Shown here: in pieces, positions 1-8,276 of the stretch
How positions within the stretch are numbered: the stretch's first letter is position 1
Layout of the letters: each line of letters opens with the position of its first letter
Assembly: GCF_002582035.1 (NCBI RefSeq)
Contig: NZ_NUQE01000005.1
Coordinates: 62,001-126,000 of the forward strand
Source of the DNA: Bacillus pseudomycoides
GTDB taxonomy: Bacteria > Bacillota > Bacilli > Bacillales > Bacillaceae_G
Length of the DNA stretch: 64,000 nucleotides
Reading direction: 5' to 3'
Translations under genes and position numbers: made by a program
Notes under the pieces: generated by a model
Databases searched by the model: none
What the model was told of the DNA's origin: nothing
The model's input: the letters and a program-made list of their open reading frames with translations, nothing else

Positions 1-2
1 AA

Positions 3-164
3 CAAGAAGGAAAACGAGAATATCGAGACATTATCTTTAAACATAAAGGGAAGTATTATACATACGTTCAATGTAGAGAATTAGATGGGGAATATATAAA
101 TGTCTATGATACTGATGAAAATGGTTACATAAAGTGTGAAGAGTACGAAAATGTAGTTTTATAA
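3..164 (+). CDS. C-terminal part of an unknown phage protein
   Basis: An open frame enters from the left edge and stops at TAA 162-164, giving 53 residues rich in Tyr, Glu and Asp. No start is visible because the gene begins outside the window. It runs in the same direction as the prophage genes that follow. I recognise no domain. Confidence 0.5.
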   Translation, partial: QEGKREYRDIIFKHKGKYYTYVQCRELDGEYINVYDTDENGYIKCEEYENVVL

Positions 165-183
165 ATAAGATTATAAATAATAT

Positions 184-840
184 ATGGGGGGTAATTTAGA
201 AAAAGTGGAAATAAAAAATTGTTCAATTTGTAATAAGGAAAAAGAATTAAGTGAATTTTACAGTCAACATAAACAGTCTAAAACAAGAGGAAATTACACT
301 TATTATCAACCCTATTGTAAAGAGTGCGCAAGTAGAAAGAGTCAAACTTGGAATGTCAATCATAGAGAAAGAGCAAGAGAAATTGTTGCTAAAGTTGAAA
401 ATTCACCAGAAGGAAGAATTAAGAAAAGAAACAGAAATAAGTTATACAAGGATCAACGTAAGCAATGGTTGCAGAATAATCCTGATAAAGTAAAAGAATA
501 TCATCAAAAATACAAAGATAAAATGTTTGAAATTACAAATAATCAATGGACTGCATGTAAAGATTATTTTAACCATTCTTGCGCGTATTGTGGAATGACA
601 GAAATAGAAGCGCAAGAGAAATTCAATAAAGGTTTACATAAAGAACATGCAACTAATAATGGTGATAATGATTTATCAAATTGTGTTACTGCATGTACAG
701 GTTGTAATTCAAGTAAACATAAGAATGATTATACAGAATGGTATATATCGGATAATACCATATATGATGAGGAAAGGATGAAAAAGATAGACAAATGGTT
801 AAAAGAGGATTATAAGAAATTTATAGATATGGCTCAATAA
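184..840 (+). CDS. HNH endonuclease with N-terminal zinc-binding region
   Basis: The product is a 218-aa HNH-family nuclease, a class common as homing or packaging-associated nucleases in phages. Two Cys pairs near the N-terminus (C13/C16 and a later YCKEC pair) suggest a zinc knuckle. The C-terminal half holds the HNH core: C133/C136 (SCAYC), the KEHATNN segment with the catalytic-type His, and C171/C174 (CTGCNSSK). The ATG at 184 has no good ribosome binding site; GTG at 205 lies downstream of a run of G and could be the true start, which would keep all motifs. It stands ahead of small phage genes. A free-standing homing endonuclease is as likely as a packaging one. Confidence 0.75.
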   Translation: MGGNLEKVEIKNCSICNKEKELSEFYSQHKQSKTRGNYTYYQPYCKECASRKSQTWNVNHRERAREIVAKVENSPEGRIKKRNRNKLYKDQRKQWLQNNPDKVKEYHQKYKDKMFEITNNQWTACKDYFNHSCAYCGMTEIEAQEKFNKGLHKEHATNNGDNDLSNCVTACTGCNSSKHKNDYTEWYISDNTIYDEERMKKIDKWLKEDYKKFIDMAQ

Positions 841-873
841 ATCTAGAATTTCACTGAGAAGTGAGGAATTGAC

Positions 874-1047
874 TTGGCATCTAAAAAGAAAAGAGAAATG
901 TGGAAAATAGCAAAAGAACGAGGATGTAAATGTGAGAATGATTACTACTGGTTTCAGCTTCGAGATGGAACTGTCGGTTGTAATGAATGTATTTCTTTAA
1001 TGATAACTGACACTGAGTATAAGGACATGAATCGTGAAAGAGAATAA
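874..1047 (+). CDS. small cysteine-containing phage protein
   Basis: A 57-aa product starts at TTG 874, placed 7 bases after GTGAGG. It has a basic N-terminus (MASKKKREMW) and four cysteines in two C-x-C / C-x2-C pairs (GCKCEN and GCNEC), which suggests a small zinc-binding protein. Function unknown. Confidence 0.5.
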   Translation: MASKKKREMWKIAKERGCKCENDYYWFQLRDGTVGCNECISLMITDTEYKDMNRERE

Positions 1048-1097
1048 AATTTATGTTTTACATAAAATAATTAATTATAAAAACGAGGTGATTACGA

Positions 1098-1724
1098 GTG
1101 ATAAAAGCACTCACCATGCTAGGAGTTCTAACAGCTCCGATCTCTGCACCAAATGAAGTTGTAATTCAATCAACACATATGAACGTGTTAGAGAATGATG
1201 CTATACATACATTCAATGTAAATGGAGAAACAAAAACTATTAAAGCTGTACCAGCAAATAGACAAGAACAAGTTGAGTCATTTCAAAAAGCAACTCAAGA
1301 GTATGAAGAACGATTAAAACGTGAAGAGGAACAGAGGCGACTTGAAGAAGAAGCTAGAAAAAAGGCTGAACAGGAAGAAAGAGAAAGAATTCAACGAGAA
1401 GCTGAGTCATGGCATGATGGAGTATTCACCGCTTATTATCCGGCAAACAATAGAATGGAAGGCGGAAGTATTACAGCAACAGGATATAACTTGAATAATG
1501 GAATTTATTATCAAGGTTATAGAGTAATAGCAGCAGACCCAAGCATTAAGTTGTATTCAATCGTTGAAATCAAGATTGGTGATGAAGTGACATCTTGCAT
1601 TGTACTTGATCGTGGAGGAAGAATAAAAGGTAATCTGTTTGATGTAGCACATGAAGATGGAGATTCAAGTAATGAGTTTGGAAGGAAGTATGGAAAATAC
1701 AGAGTCGTAAGAGAGGGGAAATAA
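1098..1724 (+). CDS. 3D-domain (MltA-like barrel) cell wall protein
   Basis: GTG start at 1098 follows GAGGTG. The 208-aa product has a short hydrophobic N-terminus, a charged Glu/Arg-rich coiled-coil at about residues 50-102, and a C-terminal 3D domain (about 110-205) with the motifs FTAYYP, TATGYNL, VIAADPS and VLDRGGRIKG. The three conserved aspartates of the family are represented by D in AADPS, LDRGG and NLFDVA. Proteins of this class (YabE/YocH-like) act on peptidoglycan. The N-terminal hydrophobic stretch is weak as a signal peptide, so export is uncertain. In a prophage it may be a wall-active enzyme or a lysogeny factor. Confidence 0.75.
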   Translation: MIKALTMLGVLTAPISAPNEVVIQSTHMNVLENDAIHTFNVNGETKTIKAVPANRQEQVESFQKATQEYEERLKREEEQRRLEEEARKKAEQEERERIQREAESWHDGVFTAYYPANNRMEGGSITATGYNLNNGIYYQGYRVIAADPSIKLYSIVEIKIGDEVTSCIVLDRGGRIKGNLFDVAHEDGDSSNEFGRKYGKYRVVREGK

Positions 1725-1726
1725 AG

Positions 1727-1975
1727 ATGACGAAAGAGCAAGAATTGATTAATCAAGTGTTACAAGTTAAGAAAAATTGTGAATTGAATACATTTACACT
1801 TAATTCACAGCCACAATCTTTTATGACAAATATTAAGTTGCATGAATTTGCTACGAATTTTGATCTGCAATTTGTCGAGCAAGAGTTAGGTAAAAATGAT
1901 ATTAAGGTAGAGTTTGAGATTCCAGATTACAACGATGTTGAGCTTACTTTTACGTGGAATGGTAACAATGACTGA
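1727..1975 (+). CDS. hypothetical phage protein
   Basis: 82-aa acidic product; ATG 1727 lies two bases after the 3D-domain gene stop and has AGGGGA upstream, so it is probably co-transcribed and coupled. No recognisable domain. Confidence 0.55.
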   Translation: MTKEQELINQVLQVKKNCELNTFTLNSQPQSFMTNIKLHEFATNFDLQFVEQELGKNDIKVEFEIPDYNDVELTFTWNGNND

Positions 1976-2117
1976 GATTAAAGTGTCCACAGAAACATTG
2001 TCATCATTGGCTGACTTAAGCATGAAGTATGAGAAACAAGGAATGCATTATGGAAATTTTAGTCAAATAATTCAAGATTTAGTTGATGAGAAGCTGAAAG
2101 AATTAAATCTAAAGTAG
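1968..2117 (+). CDS. small ribbon-helix-helix-like protein
   Basis: The 49-aa product starts at ATG 1968 and overlaps the previous gene by 8 bases. Its layout is a short strand (TEIKVS) followed by two predicted helices (TLSSLADLSMKYEKQG and FSQIIQDLVDEKLKEL), the shape of Arc/CopG-type DNA-binding proteins. This is fold-level pattern matching only; the target is unknown. A longer in-frame reading exists upstream, but it would overlap the neighbour heavily. Confidence 0.45.
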   Translation: MTEIKVSTETLSSLADLSMKYEKQGMHYGNFSQIIQDLVDEKLKELNLK

Positions 2118-2132
2118 GAAAGGAGGGTTAAT

Positions 2133-2195
2133 ATGTACGTTGAACATGGGACTTATGAGGTAACTTATCTGCTGTTTGGAGAAGAAGGTAAATAA
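2133..2195 (+). CDS. 20-aa small phage peptide
   Basis: ATG 2133 has an excellent AGGAGGG site 7 bases upstream. The product is only 20 residues (MYVEHGTYEVTYLLFGEEGK). The strong ribosome binding site argues for real translation; function unknown. Confidence 0.4.
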   Translation: MYVEHGTYEVTYLLFGEEGK

Positions 2196-2237
2196 GTGTT
2201 ATACAATTTGAATTTTGTACAAAAGGGGGAGTGGAGA

Positions 2238-2405
2238 ATGAATTTTGTCAAAAAAGAAACTATGTACACTTATCAAATGACAGGGACAGAAAAGCTTATT
2301 TTAACGGGAATCCTTTCAATTCTGCATGAAAAAGGTGAGTTGAAAATAACTGACAAACAAAGTGAAGAATTTATCAAGAATTTATTTTATGCGATTAGAG
2401 ATTAA
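2238..2405 (+). CDS. small hypothetical phage protein
   Basis: 55-aa product. ATG 2238 follows GGGGGAGTGGAG and is preferred over the upstream in-frame GTG 2196, which has no good site. Central stretch TGTEKLILTGILSILH is hydrophobic but short. Function unknown. Confidence 0.5.
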   Translation: MNFVKKETMYTYQMTGTEKLILTGILSILHEKGELKITDKQSEEFIKNLFYAIRD

Positions 2406-2443
2406 AACAAAAACGCTATTTGGTAGAAAGTGAGGTGAATGCC

Positions 2444-2509
2444 ATGTCAGTAGAAAATAATATTTATGAAATCACAAAATTGATCAGTGAGTGGAAAGAA
2501 GGTAAGTAA
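2444..2509 (+). CDS. 21-aa small phage peptide
   Basis: ATG 2444 follows GAGGTGA. The product is a short amphipathic helix-like peptide ending in EWKEGK. Counted because of its ribosome binding site and its place in a run of tiny genes; function unknown. Confidence 0.35.
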   Translation: MSVENNIYEITKLISEWKEGK

Positions 2510-2540
2510 TTAAAAAAAATAATAAAGGAGAATGGAATTT

Positions 2541-2786
2541 ATGGAAAATAAAGCTGTGTCATTAATTTATGTAGATATTGAAAGCGGAGACTGGGAAGGG
2601 ATTTATATTGATAATAAATTATATAAAGAAGGACATAGTTTATCTCCGAATGTATTTACCAGTTCGATTGGTAAATATAGACATTTTGAAAGTGTATCTC
2701 GTTTAACTCTTTTAGATGTTCAAATTGAAGAACTTGGTTATAGTCTTCCACATAAATTTGAACATGTAATGGAAGTTGTTAAATAA
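2541..2786 (+). CDS. hypothetical phage protein
   Basis: 81-aa product. ATG 2541 has AAAGGAG 10 bases upstream; the in-frame ATG 2532 is too close to that site. The sequence looks globular (VSLIYVDIESGDWEG and later hydrophobic strands). No family recognised. Confidence 0.5.
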   Translation: MENKAVSLIYVDIESGDWEGIYIDNKLYKEGHSLSPNVFTSSIGKYRHFESVSRLTLLDVQIEELGYSLPHKFEHVMEVVK

Positions 2787-2811
2787 ATTGTCACTTTTAC
2801 CTAAATTAAAA

Positions 2812-2840
2812 ATTACATAAATAAATTATATATTTATACT
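2812..2840 (+). promoter_or_regulatory. phage promoter containing the TTACATAAATAAA motif
   Basis: ATTACA at 2812-2817, a 17-base spacer and TATACT at 2835-2840 make a good vegetative-type promoter. It lies ahead of the start-stop element at 2898 and the nrd genes. The same motif recurs at 9930, where it also has a matching -10 box. Confidence 0.6.
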
Positions 2841-2885
2841 AGACATAACTTATATTCTGTTATAAAATAAACACATGCGAGACAA

Positions 2886-2903
2886 GGTGGTGATACAATG
2901 TAA
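2886..2903 (+). promoter_or_regulatory. start-stop minimal reading frame (ATG-TAA)
   Basis: GGTGGTG is followed by ATG 2898-2900 and immediately by TAA 2901-2903, downstream of the 2812 promoter. Such start-stop pairs can hold a ribosome in the leader. Here it would lie in the 5' part of the transcript toward the nrd genes. The function is inferred only. Confidence 0.3.
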
Positions 2904-2954
2904 ATCCTTTTTATAAATAAATTAATCATTTATAAAATAAAAGGAGGAGATTGA

Positions 2955-3125
2955 ATGGGAGCATTAAAACATTATCATGACAATGAATTTGAGGAAGACA
3001 AGAAGAAAAAGATCAGTGTCGATAAGGAATTGATGGCAAAAGGATATGAAGCTATGAGTGAAATTAATTTAGAGGAAGCTCATGCAGCAGAAGGAACATG
3101 GAATGATGTACCATTTGGTTGGTAA
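2955..3125 (+). CDS. small acidic phage protein upstream of nrdE
   Basis: 56-aa product; ATG 2955 follows AAGGAGGAG. It has a charged N-terminal half (EEDKKKK) and a helical middle (MAKGYEAMSEINLEEAHAAE), which loosely recalls small antitoxins, but no toxin gene sits beside it, so I make no such call. Located just before nrdE, perhaps in the same transcript. Confidence 0.5.
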   Translation: MGALKHYHDNEFEEDKKKKISVDKELMAKGYEAMSEINLEEAHAAEGTWNDVPFGW

Positions 3126-3175
3126 GAGGAAATAAAATTACATAAATAAATTATAGAAAAAGAAAGGTGTAATAA

Positions 3176-5491
3176 ATGACGATAATCTTAAAAGACCGCA
3201 AATCATACATTCAAAAGACTGATTTTGATAAAGAACGTTTTGATAGATTTTTTGATGAAATTGTTACGGATTCAGAGAAAATATATGATCCTACTACAAT
3301 ACAAGATATTAAAGACAGAGTAGTAGACGATGTTTTGAGTAAAAAAGAAATTTGTGCAGATAAGTTGTTTGATTTAATTATTCGTGAAGCCAATGAAAAG
3401 ATTAGTCCAGATACTCCAGAGTATACACACATGTCAGCATCTACATTACGAAGAAGACTATATAAACGAGCGTCTAAAGAAAGAGGATTCGATTATAAAA
3501 AAGGATATGGCGACTACTTATCATTTGTAAGAATGATGACTGAACAAGGGTTATATTCTGAGGATATTTTAAATTCGTATGCAGACAAAGAACTAAAGCA
3601 AGCTGGGAATCTAATTGATAAATCTAAAGACAAATTATTCAGTTATGCTGGATTGTTCCTTTTAAATCATACATATTTAGTTAAAGGGTATCAAGGAGAA
3701 ACATTAGAGTTACCACAAGAACGATTTATGACAACGGCACTTTATTTGTTAAAAGATGAAAAGAAATCTAAACGTATGGAGTTAGTCAAAGAAGCATATT
3801 GGGCATTAAGCAATCACTATGTAGGATTAGCAACTCCAACGCTAAAGTCATCTGGAACACCTCATGGAACGCTATCTTCTTGTCATGAGATTACGTGGAA
3901 TGATGATTTATACAACATTTATGATGTGCAGCAACAAACAGCAAGATTTAGCCAAAACGGAGCAGGAATTGGGATATACAGTGGCTTCTTACGTGCGAAT
4001 GGTTCATGGATTCGTGGAATTAAAGGAAGATCAACAGGAGTTGTACATCCAGCACGATCAATGAGTGTGTTAGCTGAATATGTAAACCAGCTTGGAACAA
4101 GAGTTGCAGGGATAGCAATTTATCATCCGGTATGGCACTTTGATATTTTCAGCTTTCTAGATTTACGATTGAAAACAGGCTCACAAGAAAAACGTGCGCA
4201 CTCAATTAAAACTGCTGTATGTATTCCAGACGAATTCATGCGTAGATTGGTTGCTAAAAAGACATGGACGATTGTCGATCCATATGAGGTAAAAAAGAAA
4301 TTAGGTATTGATATTAACAAACTGTACGATAAGAAAAAACTAAAAGATGAAGAAGAACCAAATGCCGAAGACCATGCATTTACATATTATTATCGTTTAA
4401 TTGAAAAAGCAGACTTAGAATTAAAACAAACGGTAAATGCAACAGATATTTACAAAGCAATTTTTACAGCACGTAAAACTAGTGGAACACCTTACATGTA
4501 TTACAGTGATACTTCCGCAAGATATAATCCAAACTCTCATAAAGGAATGCCTTATGGTTCGAATTTGTGTTCGGAAATAATCCAGAACCAATCCTATGAT
4601 GAGCTAATTGAAGAACAAACAGATAACGAAACAGGGATTGTAACTACAAGAATTAAAAGTGGTGACTTAGTAACATGCAACCTAAGTTCTTTAGTAGTAC
4701 AGAATGTGTTCACACAAGATGTAGATTTACAACGTGTGATTGATATTCAAGTACGCTTACTCGACAATGTAATTAGTTTAAATCGTACTGTCGTCCCACA
4801 AGCCACACTTACAAATTATAAATATCGTGCAATTGGTTTAGGTGTTTTAGGATTAGCAACTTTATTAGCAGAAAATCAAATTCATTGGGATTCATTTGCA
4901 GCATACTCATTTACAGATAAATTATTTGAACAAATCTCACAAGCAGCTATTATTGCTTCTCACAAATTAGGGATTGAAAAAGGTTCATATCCTGTGTTTG
5001 AAGAGTCAGAGTGGAACACAGGTGAGTATTTTGAGAAACGTAATTACACTTCAGAAAGATGGATGGAAATTAAGGAAATGGCAAAACAAGCTATGAGAAA
5101 TGGTAATCTGATGGCAGTTGCTCCTACATCAAGTAACAGTATCATTATGAATGGCTCACCAAGCTGTGATCCTCCTTATGAAGTTGTGTATCGTGAGCAA
5201 AAATCAGGATTAAATGTCATTATTGTTCCATCAAACTACAATGAAAAAACAAAAGATTACTATAAATCTGGATTCCAAATGGATGAAATGTGGTCAATTA
5301 ATATTATTTCAGCAGCTATGAAATATGTTGATCAGGCAATTAGTCATAATATGCATGTATTAAAATCAATTAAAGGTTCAGAAATGTTACGTTTAGATGT
5401 TGCAGCGTGGAACAAAAACTTAAAAACAATTTATTATACCTACACTGAAGACTATGTACGTGAAGATGGCTGTGCAATGTGTGAAGCATAA
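3176..5491 (+). CDS. nrdE: class I ribonucleotide reductase, large (alpha) subunit
   Basis: The 771-aa protein reduces ribonucleoside diphosphates to deoxy forms for phage DNA synthesis. Active-site residues are visible: C236 in SSCHEIT, N463/C465/E467 in NLCSEI, and C501 in TCNLSSLV, plus the PTSSNS loop. The tail ends CAMCEA (C766/C769), the shuttle cysteines re-reduced by a thioredoxin or NrdH. The first 100 residues resemble a degenerate ATP-cone, which makes the protein longer than typical class Ib NrdE. The frame is uninterrupted: there is no intein or intron, unlike some SPbeta relatives. The nrdF, nrdI-like and nrdH-like genes follow at once, so class Ib use is likely. Confidence 0.93.
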   Translation: MTIILKDRKSYIQKTDFDKERFDRFFDEIVTDSEKIYDPTTIQDIKDRVVDDVLSKKEICADKLFDLIIREANEKISPDTPEYTHMSASTLRRRLYKRASKERGFDYKKGYGDYLSFVRMMTEQGLYSEDILNSYADKELKQAGNLIDKSKDKLFSYAGLFLLNHTYLVKGYQGETLELPQERFMTTALYLLKDEKKSKRMELVKEAYWALSNHYVGLATPTLKSSGTPHGTLSSCHEITWNDDLYNIYDVQQQTARFSQNGAGIGIYSGFLRANGSWIRGIKGRSTGVVHPARSMSVLAEYVNQLGTRVAGIAIYHPVWHFDIFSFLDLRLKTGSQEKRAHSIKTAVCIPDEFMRRLVAKKTWTIVDPYEVKKKLGIDINKLYDKKKLKDEEEPNAEDHAFTYYYRLIEKADLELKQTVNATDIYKAIFTARKTSGTPYMYYSDTSARYNPNSHKGMPYGSNLCSEIIQNQSYDELIEEQTDNETGIVTTRIKSGDLVTCNLSSLVVQNVFTQDVDLQRVIDIQVRLLDNVISLNRTVVPQATLTNYKYRAIGLGVLGLATLLAENQIHWDSFAAYSFTDKLFEQISQAAIIASHKLGIEKGSYPVFEESEWNTGEYFEKRNYTSERWMEIKEMAKQAMRNGNLMAVAPTSSNSIIMNGSPSCDPPYEVVYREQKSGLNVIIVPSNYNEKTKDYYKSGFQMDEMWSINIISAAMKYVDQAISHNMHVLKSIKGSEMLRLDVAAWNKNLKTIYYTYTEDYVREDGCAMCEA

Positions 5492-5505
5492 GGAGGATGT
5501 ATTTG

Positions 5506-6600
5506 ATGAGTTATAAACCATTTAAAGTATATAATGCTGATAATAGTAATGTGGCTACGAAGATATTTGGTGGAAAAGCAAGCGGAATTAGAGATTGGGA
5601 TAATGTGAAGTTTCCAGCAATGTTGCAAATTCATAAAAATTTATCCGCTGAGTACTGGACAGAAGATGAGGTGAAATTAGGAAAAGACATTGAGCAGTAT
5701 AATTCTATCCTAACAGAGAAAGAAAGATATGTTTATAATACATTGTCCGGTATGTTAAATGAATTAGACTCAATTGCAACAGACTTTAACATGTACCTAT
5801 GTTTTATTGTAACCGACCCAAGTATTCGTTCAGTAATATCAGAGATTATGTATTTTGAAAATCTTCACAACCGATCTTATCAGTATTTAACTTCTACCAT
5901 GTTAAATGGGGAACAGAAGCATCAAGCATTTGAAGAAATCAAACAGGTTCAAGTGTTACAACATAGAAATAGACATGTATATGACAAGATTGAAGAATTT
6001 ATTGGAGCTATCAGATACCATATTATAAATAATACACCAATTGATGATAAATTTTTAGAAGTGGCGTTTAAAGGTATCTTAGCTTACCAATTATTAGAAG
6101 GTTTACATTTCAGTGGAGCATTTGTTTATTTCCACTCATTAGCAAGAGATCAAAAAATGATTGGCTCAAATGACATGATTTCTCTTATTAAAACTGACGA
6201 AACTCAGCACTCAGAATTCTATGGAACGTTAATTCGAATGATTATGGGTGAGTTTCCACAATTGAACACTAAAGAAAATCATTTATATGCACTAGAGTTT
6301 GTAAAAGAAGCAGTTAAAAGAGAAAAGGAATGGGCACAATTCATCTTCAATGGGATTGAAACAATGAGTCTTAAAGAATATCAAGACTATATTGAATATC
6401 TTGCTAATCTTATTTGTCGCAATGCAGGATTTGAAGAACCGTTTCCTGAAAGCAAAGAAATTAAATCACGTTGGATTGTCACATATGGAAGTAAGAAAAG
6501 GGATGTAAAGGATTCTAAGCAAATTGTAACAAGACAGGATTTCTTACAAGGTAACGCTATTAACTATGCTCATGAAGGTGGAGAGGATTTTGACCTCTAA
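5506..6600 (+). CDS. nrdF: ribonucleotide reductase, small (beta) subunit
   Basis: Carries the metal-tyrosyl radical that starts catalysis in NrdE. From ATG 5506 (AGGAGG 9 bases upstream; ATG 5497 touches that site) the product is 364 aa. Ligand pattern seen: E118-x2-H121 followed by the radical-type Tyr at 125 (ENLHNRSY), E198 in EGLHFSG, and E232/H235 in DETQH. The radical Tyr is retained. It sits 14 bases after nrdE and overlaps the nrdI-like gene by 11 bases, which points to translational coupling. Confidence 0.93.
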   Translation: MSYKPFKVYNADNSNVATKIFGGKASGIRDWDNVKFPAMLQIHKNLSAEYWTEDEVKLGKDIEQYNSILTEKERYVYNTLSGMLNELDSIATDFNMYLCFIVTDPSIRSVISEIMYFENLHNRSYQYLTSTMLNGEQKHQAFEEIKQVQVLQHRNRHVYDKIEEFIGAIRYHIINNTPIDDKFLEVAFKGILAYQLLEGLHFSGAFVYFHSLARDQKMIGSNDMISLIKTDETQHSEFYGTLIRMIMGEFPQLNTKENHLYALEFVKEAVKREKEWAQFIFNGIETMSLKEYQDYIEYLANLICRNAGFEEPFPESKEIKSRWIVTYGSKKRDVKDSKQIVTRQDFLQGNAINYAHEGGEDFDL

Positions 6601-6997
6601 AGGATTGTTTTATTATAGTGAAACCGGAAAGACTGAGGCTGCAATTATTGAAGGAAACATCAAAAATTGCAAGATACATAAATTAAATAATATGAAGCCA
6701 GAAGAAGTTTTATTTTCTAATTATGATTGTATCTTAATAGGAACTCCTACATATGGGAGAGGAGTTCCCCCTCTTTATTTTAAACAGCTTTTACCTAAGT
6801 TATATCAATTGAATGGGAAAAGAATCGGATTGTTTGGAAGTGGAAATACAATCTATGGCGATGATTTCTGTGGAGCATTAGATTTAATTGAAGAAATAGT
6901 TAAGAACAAAAACGAAGTAATATTTAAATATAAATTTGAAGGAATGCCTAAACAAGAAAATATAAAGCAACTAACAAAATTGATAATGGAGGCTTAA
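6590..6997 (+). CDS. nrdI: NrdI-like flavodoxin
   Basis: About 135 aa from TTG 6590, which has GGAGAGG just upstream; a longer frame from ATG 6566 lacks such a site. The sequence has a flavodoxin phosphate-binding start (FYYSETGKTEA), the GTPTYG loop and GSGNTIYGDDFCGALD, which matches the NrdI isoalloxazine-loop pattern. NrdI supplies oxidant for assembling the Mn-tyrosyl cofactor of NrdF; its place directly after nrdF supports that role. An ordinary flavodoxin is the alternative. Confidence 0.8.
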   Translation: MTSKGLFYYSETGKTEAAIIEGNIKNCKIHKLNNMKPEEVLFSNYDCILIGTPTYGRGVPPLYFKQLLPKLYQLNGKRIGLFGSGNTIYGDDFCGALDLIEEIVKNKNEVIFKYKFEGMPKQENIKQLTKLIMEA

Positions 6998-7000
6998 TTT

Positions 7001-7249
7001 ATGCGTTTGATAAAATTCGAGAAAAGTAACTGCCCAAAGTGTGTGATGTTACAAAATCTATTAGATGATCACGGTGTTAAGACTGAAAAAATTGATGTAG
7101 AAAATTACTCAGATATTGAGTTTATTGCTAAATATGTAGATATGAGTTTACCAGTTCTTGTTTTATTAAATGATAATGAAGAATTAGTGATGAAATCAGC
7201 AGGTTTTAATCCAGATGAATTAAATGAAATTGTTTCCAAATTAGCTTAA
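7001..7249 (+). CDS. nrdH: NrdH/glutaredoxin-like thioredoxin-fold protein
   Basis: 82-aa thioredoxin-fold protein with active site C11-P-K-C14 and the cis-proline segment SLPVLVLL. It probably re-reduces the CAMC tail of NrdE. It begins 4 bases after the nrdI-like gene, in the same operon. The CPKC motif differs from the CVQC typical of NrdH, so a general thioredoxin is possible. Confidence 0.8.
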   Translation: MRLIKFEKSNCPKCVMLQNLLDDHGVKTEKIDVENYSDIEFIAKYVDMSLPVLVLLNDNEELVMKSAGFNPDELNEIVSKLA

Positions 7250-7284
7250 TTAAATAAATTATAGGATAAAAGGGTGGGTTTAAA

Positions 7285-7725
7285 ATGAACAAACGACTAC
7301 AAATTAAAATTAAATATACTGATGCTTCCTTAATAAGAATCACAAAGATTGAAAAAGGAGATTGGATTGATCTTCGTGCAGCAGAAACAATTGAATTAAA
7401 ACAAAATGAGTTTAAGTTAATCCCTCTTGGTGTAGCTATGGGGTTACCGGAAGGATATGAAGCTCACGTTGTACCACGATCAAGTACATTTAAAAACTTT
7501 GGAATTATTGAAACTAACTCAATGGGAGTTATTGATGAGTCTTATAAAGGTGACAATGACTTTTGGTTTTTCCCTGCTTATGCTTTACGTAATACTAAGA
7601 TTGAAAAAGGTGAACGTATTTGCCAATTCCGCATCATGGAGAAAATGCCTGAGATTGAACTAGTTGAAGTTGAGCATTTAGGTAATGAAAATCGTGGTGG
7701 ACACGGTAGTACAGGGACAAAATAA
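7285..7725 (+). CDS. dut: dUTP diphosphatase (dUTPase)
   Basis: 146-aa trimeric-type dUTPase that hydrolyses dUTP to dUMP, keeping uracil out of DNA and feeding ThyX. The five motifs are visible: [14 protein letters not shown], the [10 protein letters not shown] catalytic loop with its Asp, GERICQFRI, and the C-terminal GHGSTGTK P-loop-like tail. AGGGTGGG precedes ATG 7285. It continues the nucleotide-metabolism block. Confidence 0.93.
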   Translation: MNKRLQIKIKYTDASLIRITKIEKGDWIDLRAAETIELKQNEFKLIPLGVAMGLPEGYEAHVVPRSSTFKNFGIIETNSMGVIDESYKGDNDFWFFPAYALRNTKIEKGERICQFRIMEKMPEIELVEVEHLGNENRGGHGSTGTK

Positions 7726-7756
7726 TAAACATGCATTAGTATACATTTAGGCTACT

Positions 7757-7815
7757 GTTTATAGGTTATATTTACATCTGTTATTCATTTTTATGAGTAT
7801 TTATAACCTATAAAC
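7757..7815. repeat. perfect 14-bp inverted repeat in the dut-downstream gap
   Basis: GTTTATAGGTTATA at 7757-7770 and its exact complement TATAACCTATAAAC at 7802-7815 are separated by 31 bases. There is no T-run after it, so it is not a standard terminator. It could be an operator pair or an RNA stem upstream of the next gene (ATG 7868). Confidence 0.7.
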
Positions 7816-7867
7816 TCTATAAAACATCTCTTTTACATAAAATAAATATAAATGAGGGAGTGGAATT

Positions 7868-8245
7868 ATGGAGAAACATAATGTAATTATCAAAAGTAGT
7901 AAATACCGTAGAATGCACGAATTTTGTTGGTGGCGTCCGGTAGTAGAATCCAGTAAAAAATTAATTGAAAATGTTGATGTTTGGGCAGGAGAAATCAATG
8001 AGCCTCTTTTAGAAGTAGGAGATTATTTATACATAAAAGAATTAAATACGAAAATTCAAATTGAAGAGAAAGTTAGAAGTACTGATGGAGGATATGTTTA
8101 TTATACGGATGATTTGTCAGAAGTTATTGAAGATGAACTAACAGAAAAATCACTTGAAAAGGCTAACAAAGAATTTGAAGATCACATTAAAAAGCAAGAA
8201 GCTCAACGTAAGAACAATAAGAAATGGTATAAGTTTTGGAAGTAA
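7868..8245 (+). CDS. hypothetical phage protein
   Basis: 125 aa; ATG 7868 follows GAGGGAG. The first 60 residues look globular (FCWWRPVVES, VGDYLYIKELNTKI) and the last 40 are a charged helix ending in the basic tail RKNNKKWYKFWK. No family recognised. Confidence 0.6.
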   Translation: MEKHNVIIKSSKYRRMHEFCWWRPVVESSKKLIENVDVWAGEINEPLLEVGDYLYIKELNTKIQIEEKVRSTDGGYVYYTDDLSEVIEDELTEKSLEKANKEFEDHIKKQEAQRKNNKKWYKFWK

Positions 8246-8276
8246 ATTAAATTAGAATAAACGGAGGATAATTATT

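Noticed and set aside
2955-3125. Antitoxin of a toxin-antitoxin pair
   Set aside because: Only loose resemblance, and no toxin-like gene lies beside it.
3176-5491. Intein or group I intron in nrdE, as in some SPbeta phages
   Set aside because: The frame is continuous at 771 aa and the motifs are in normal spacing.
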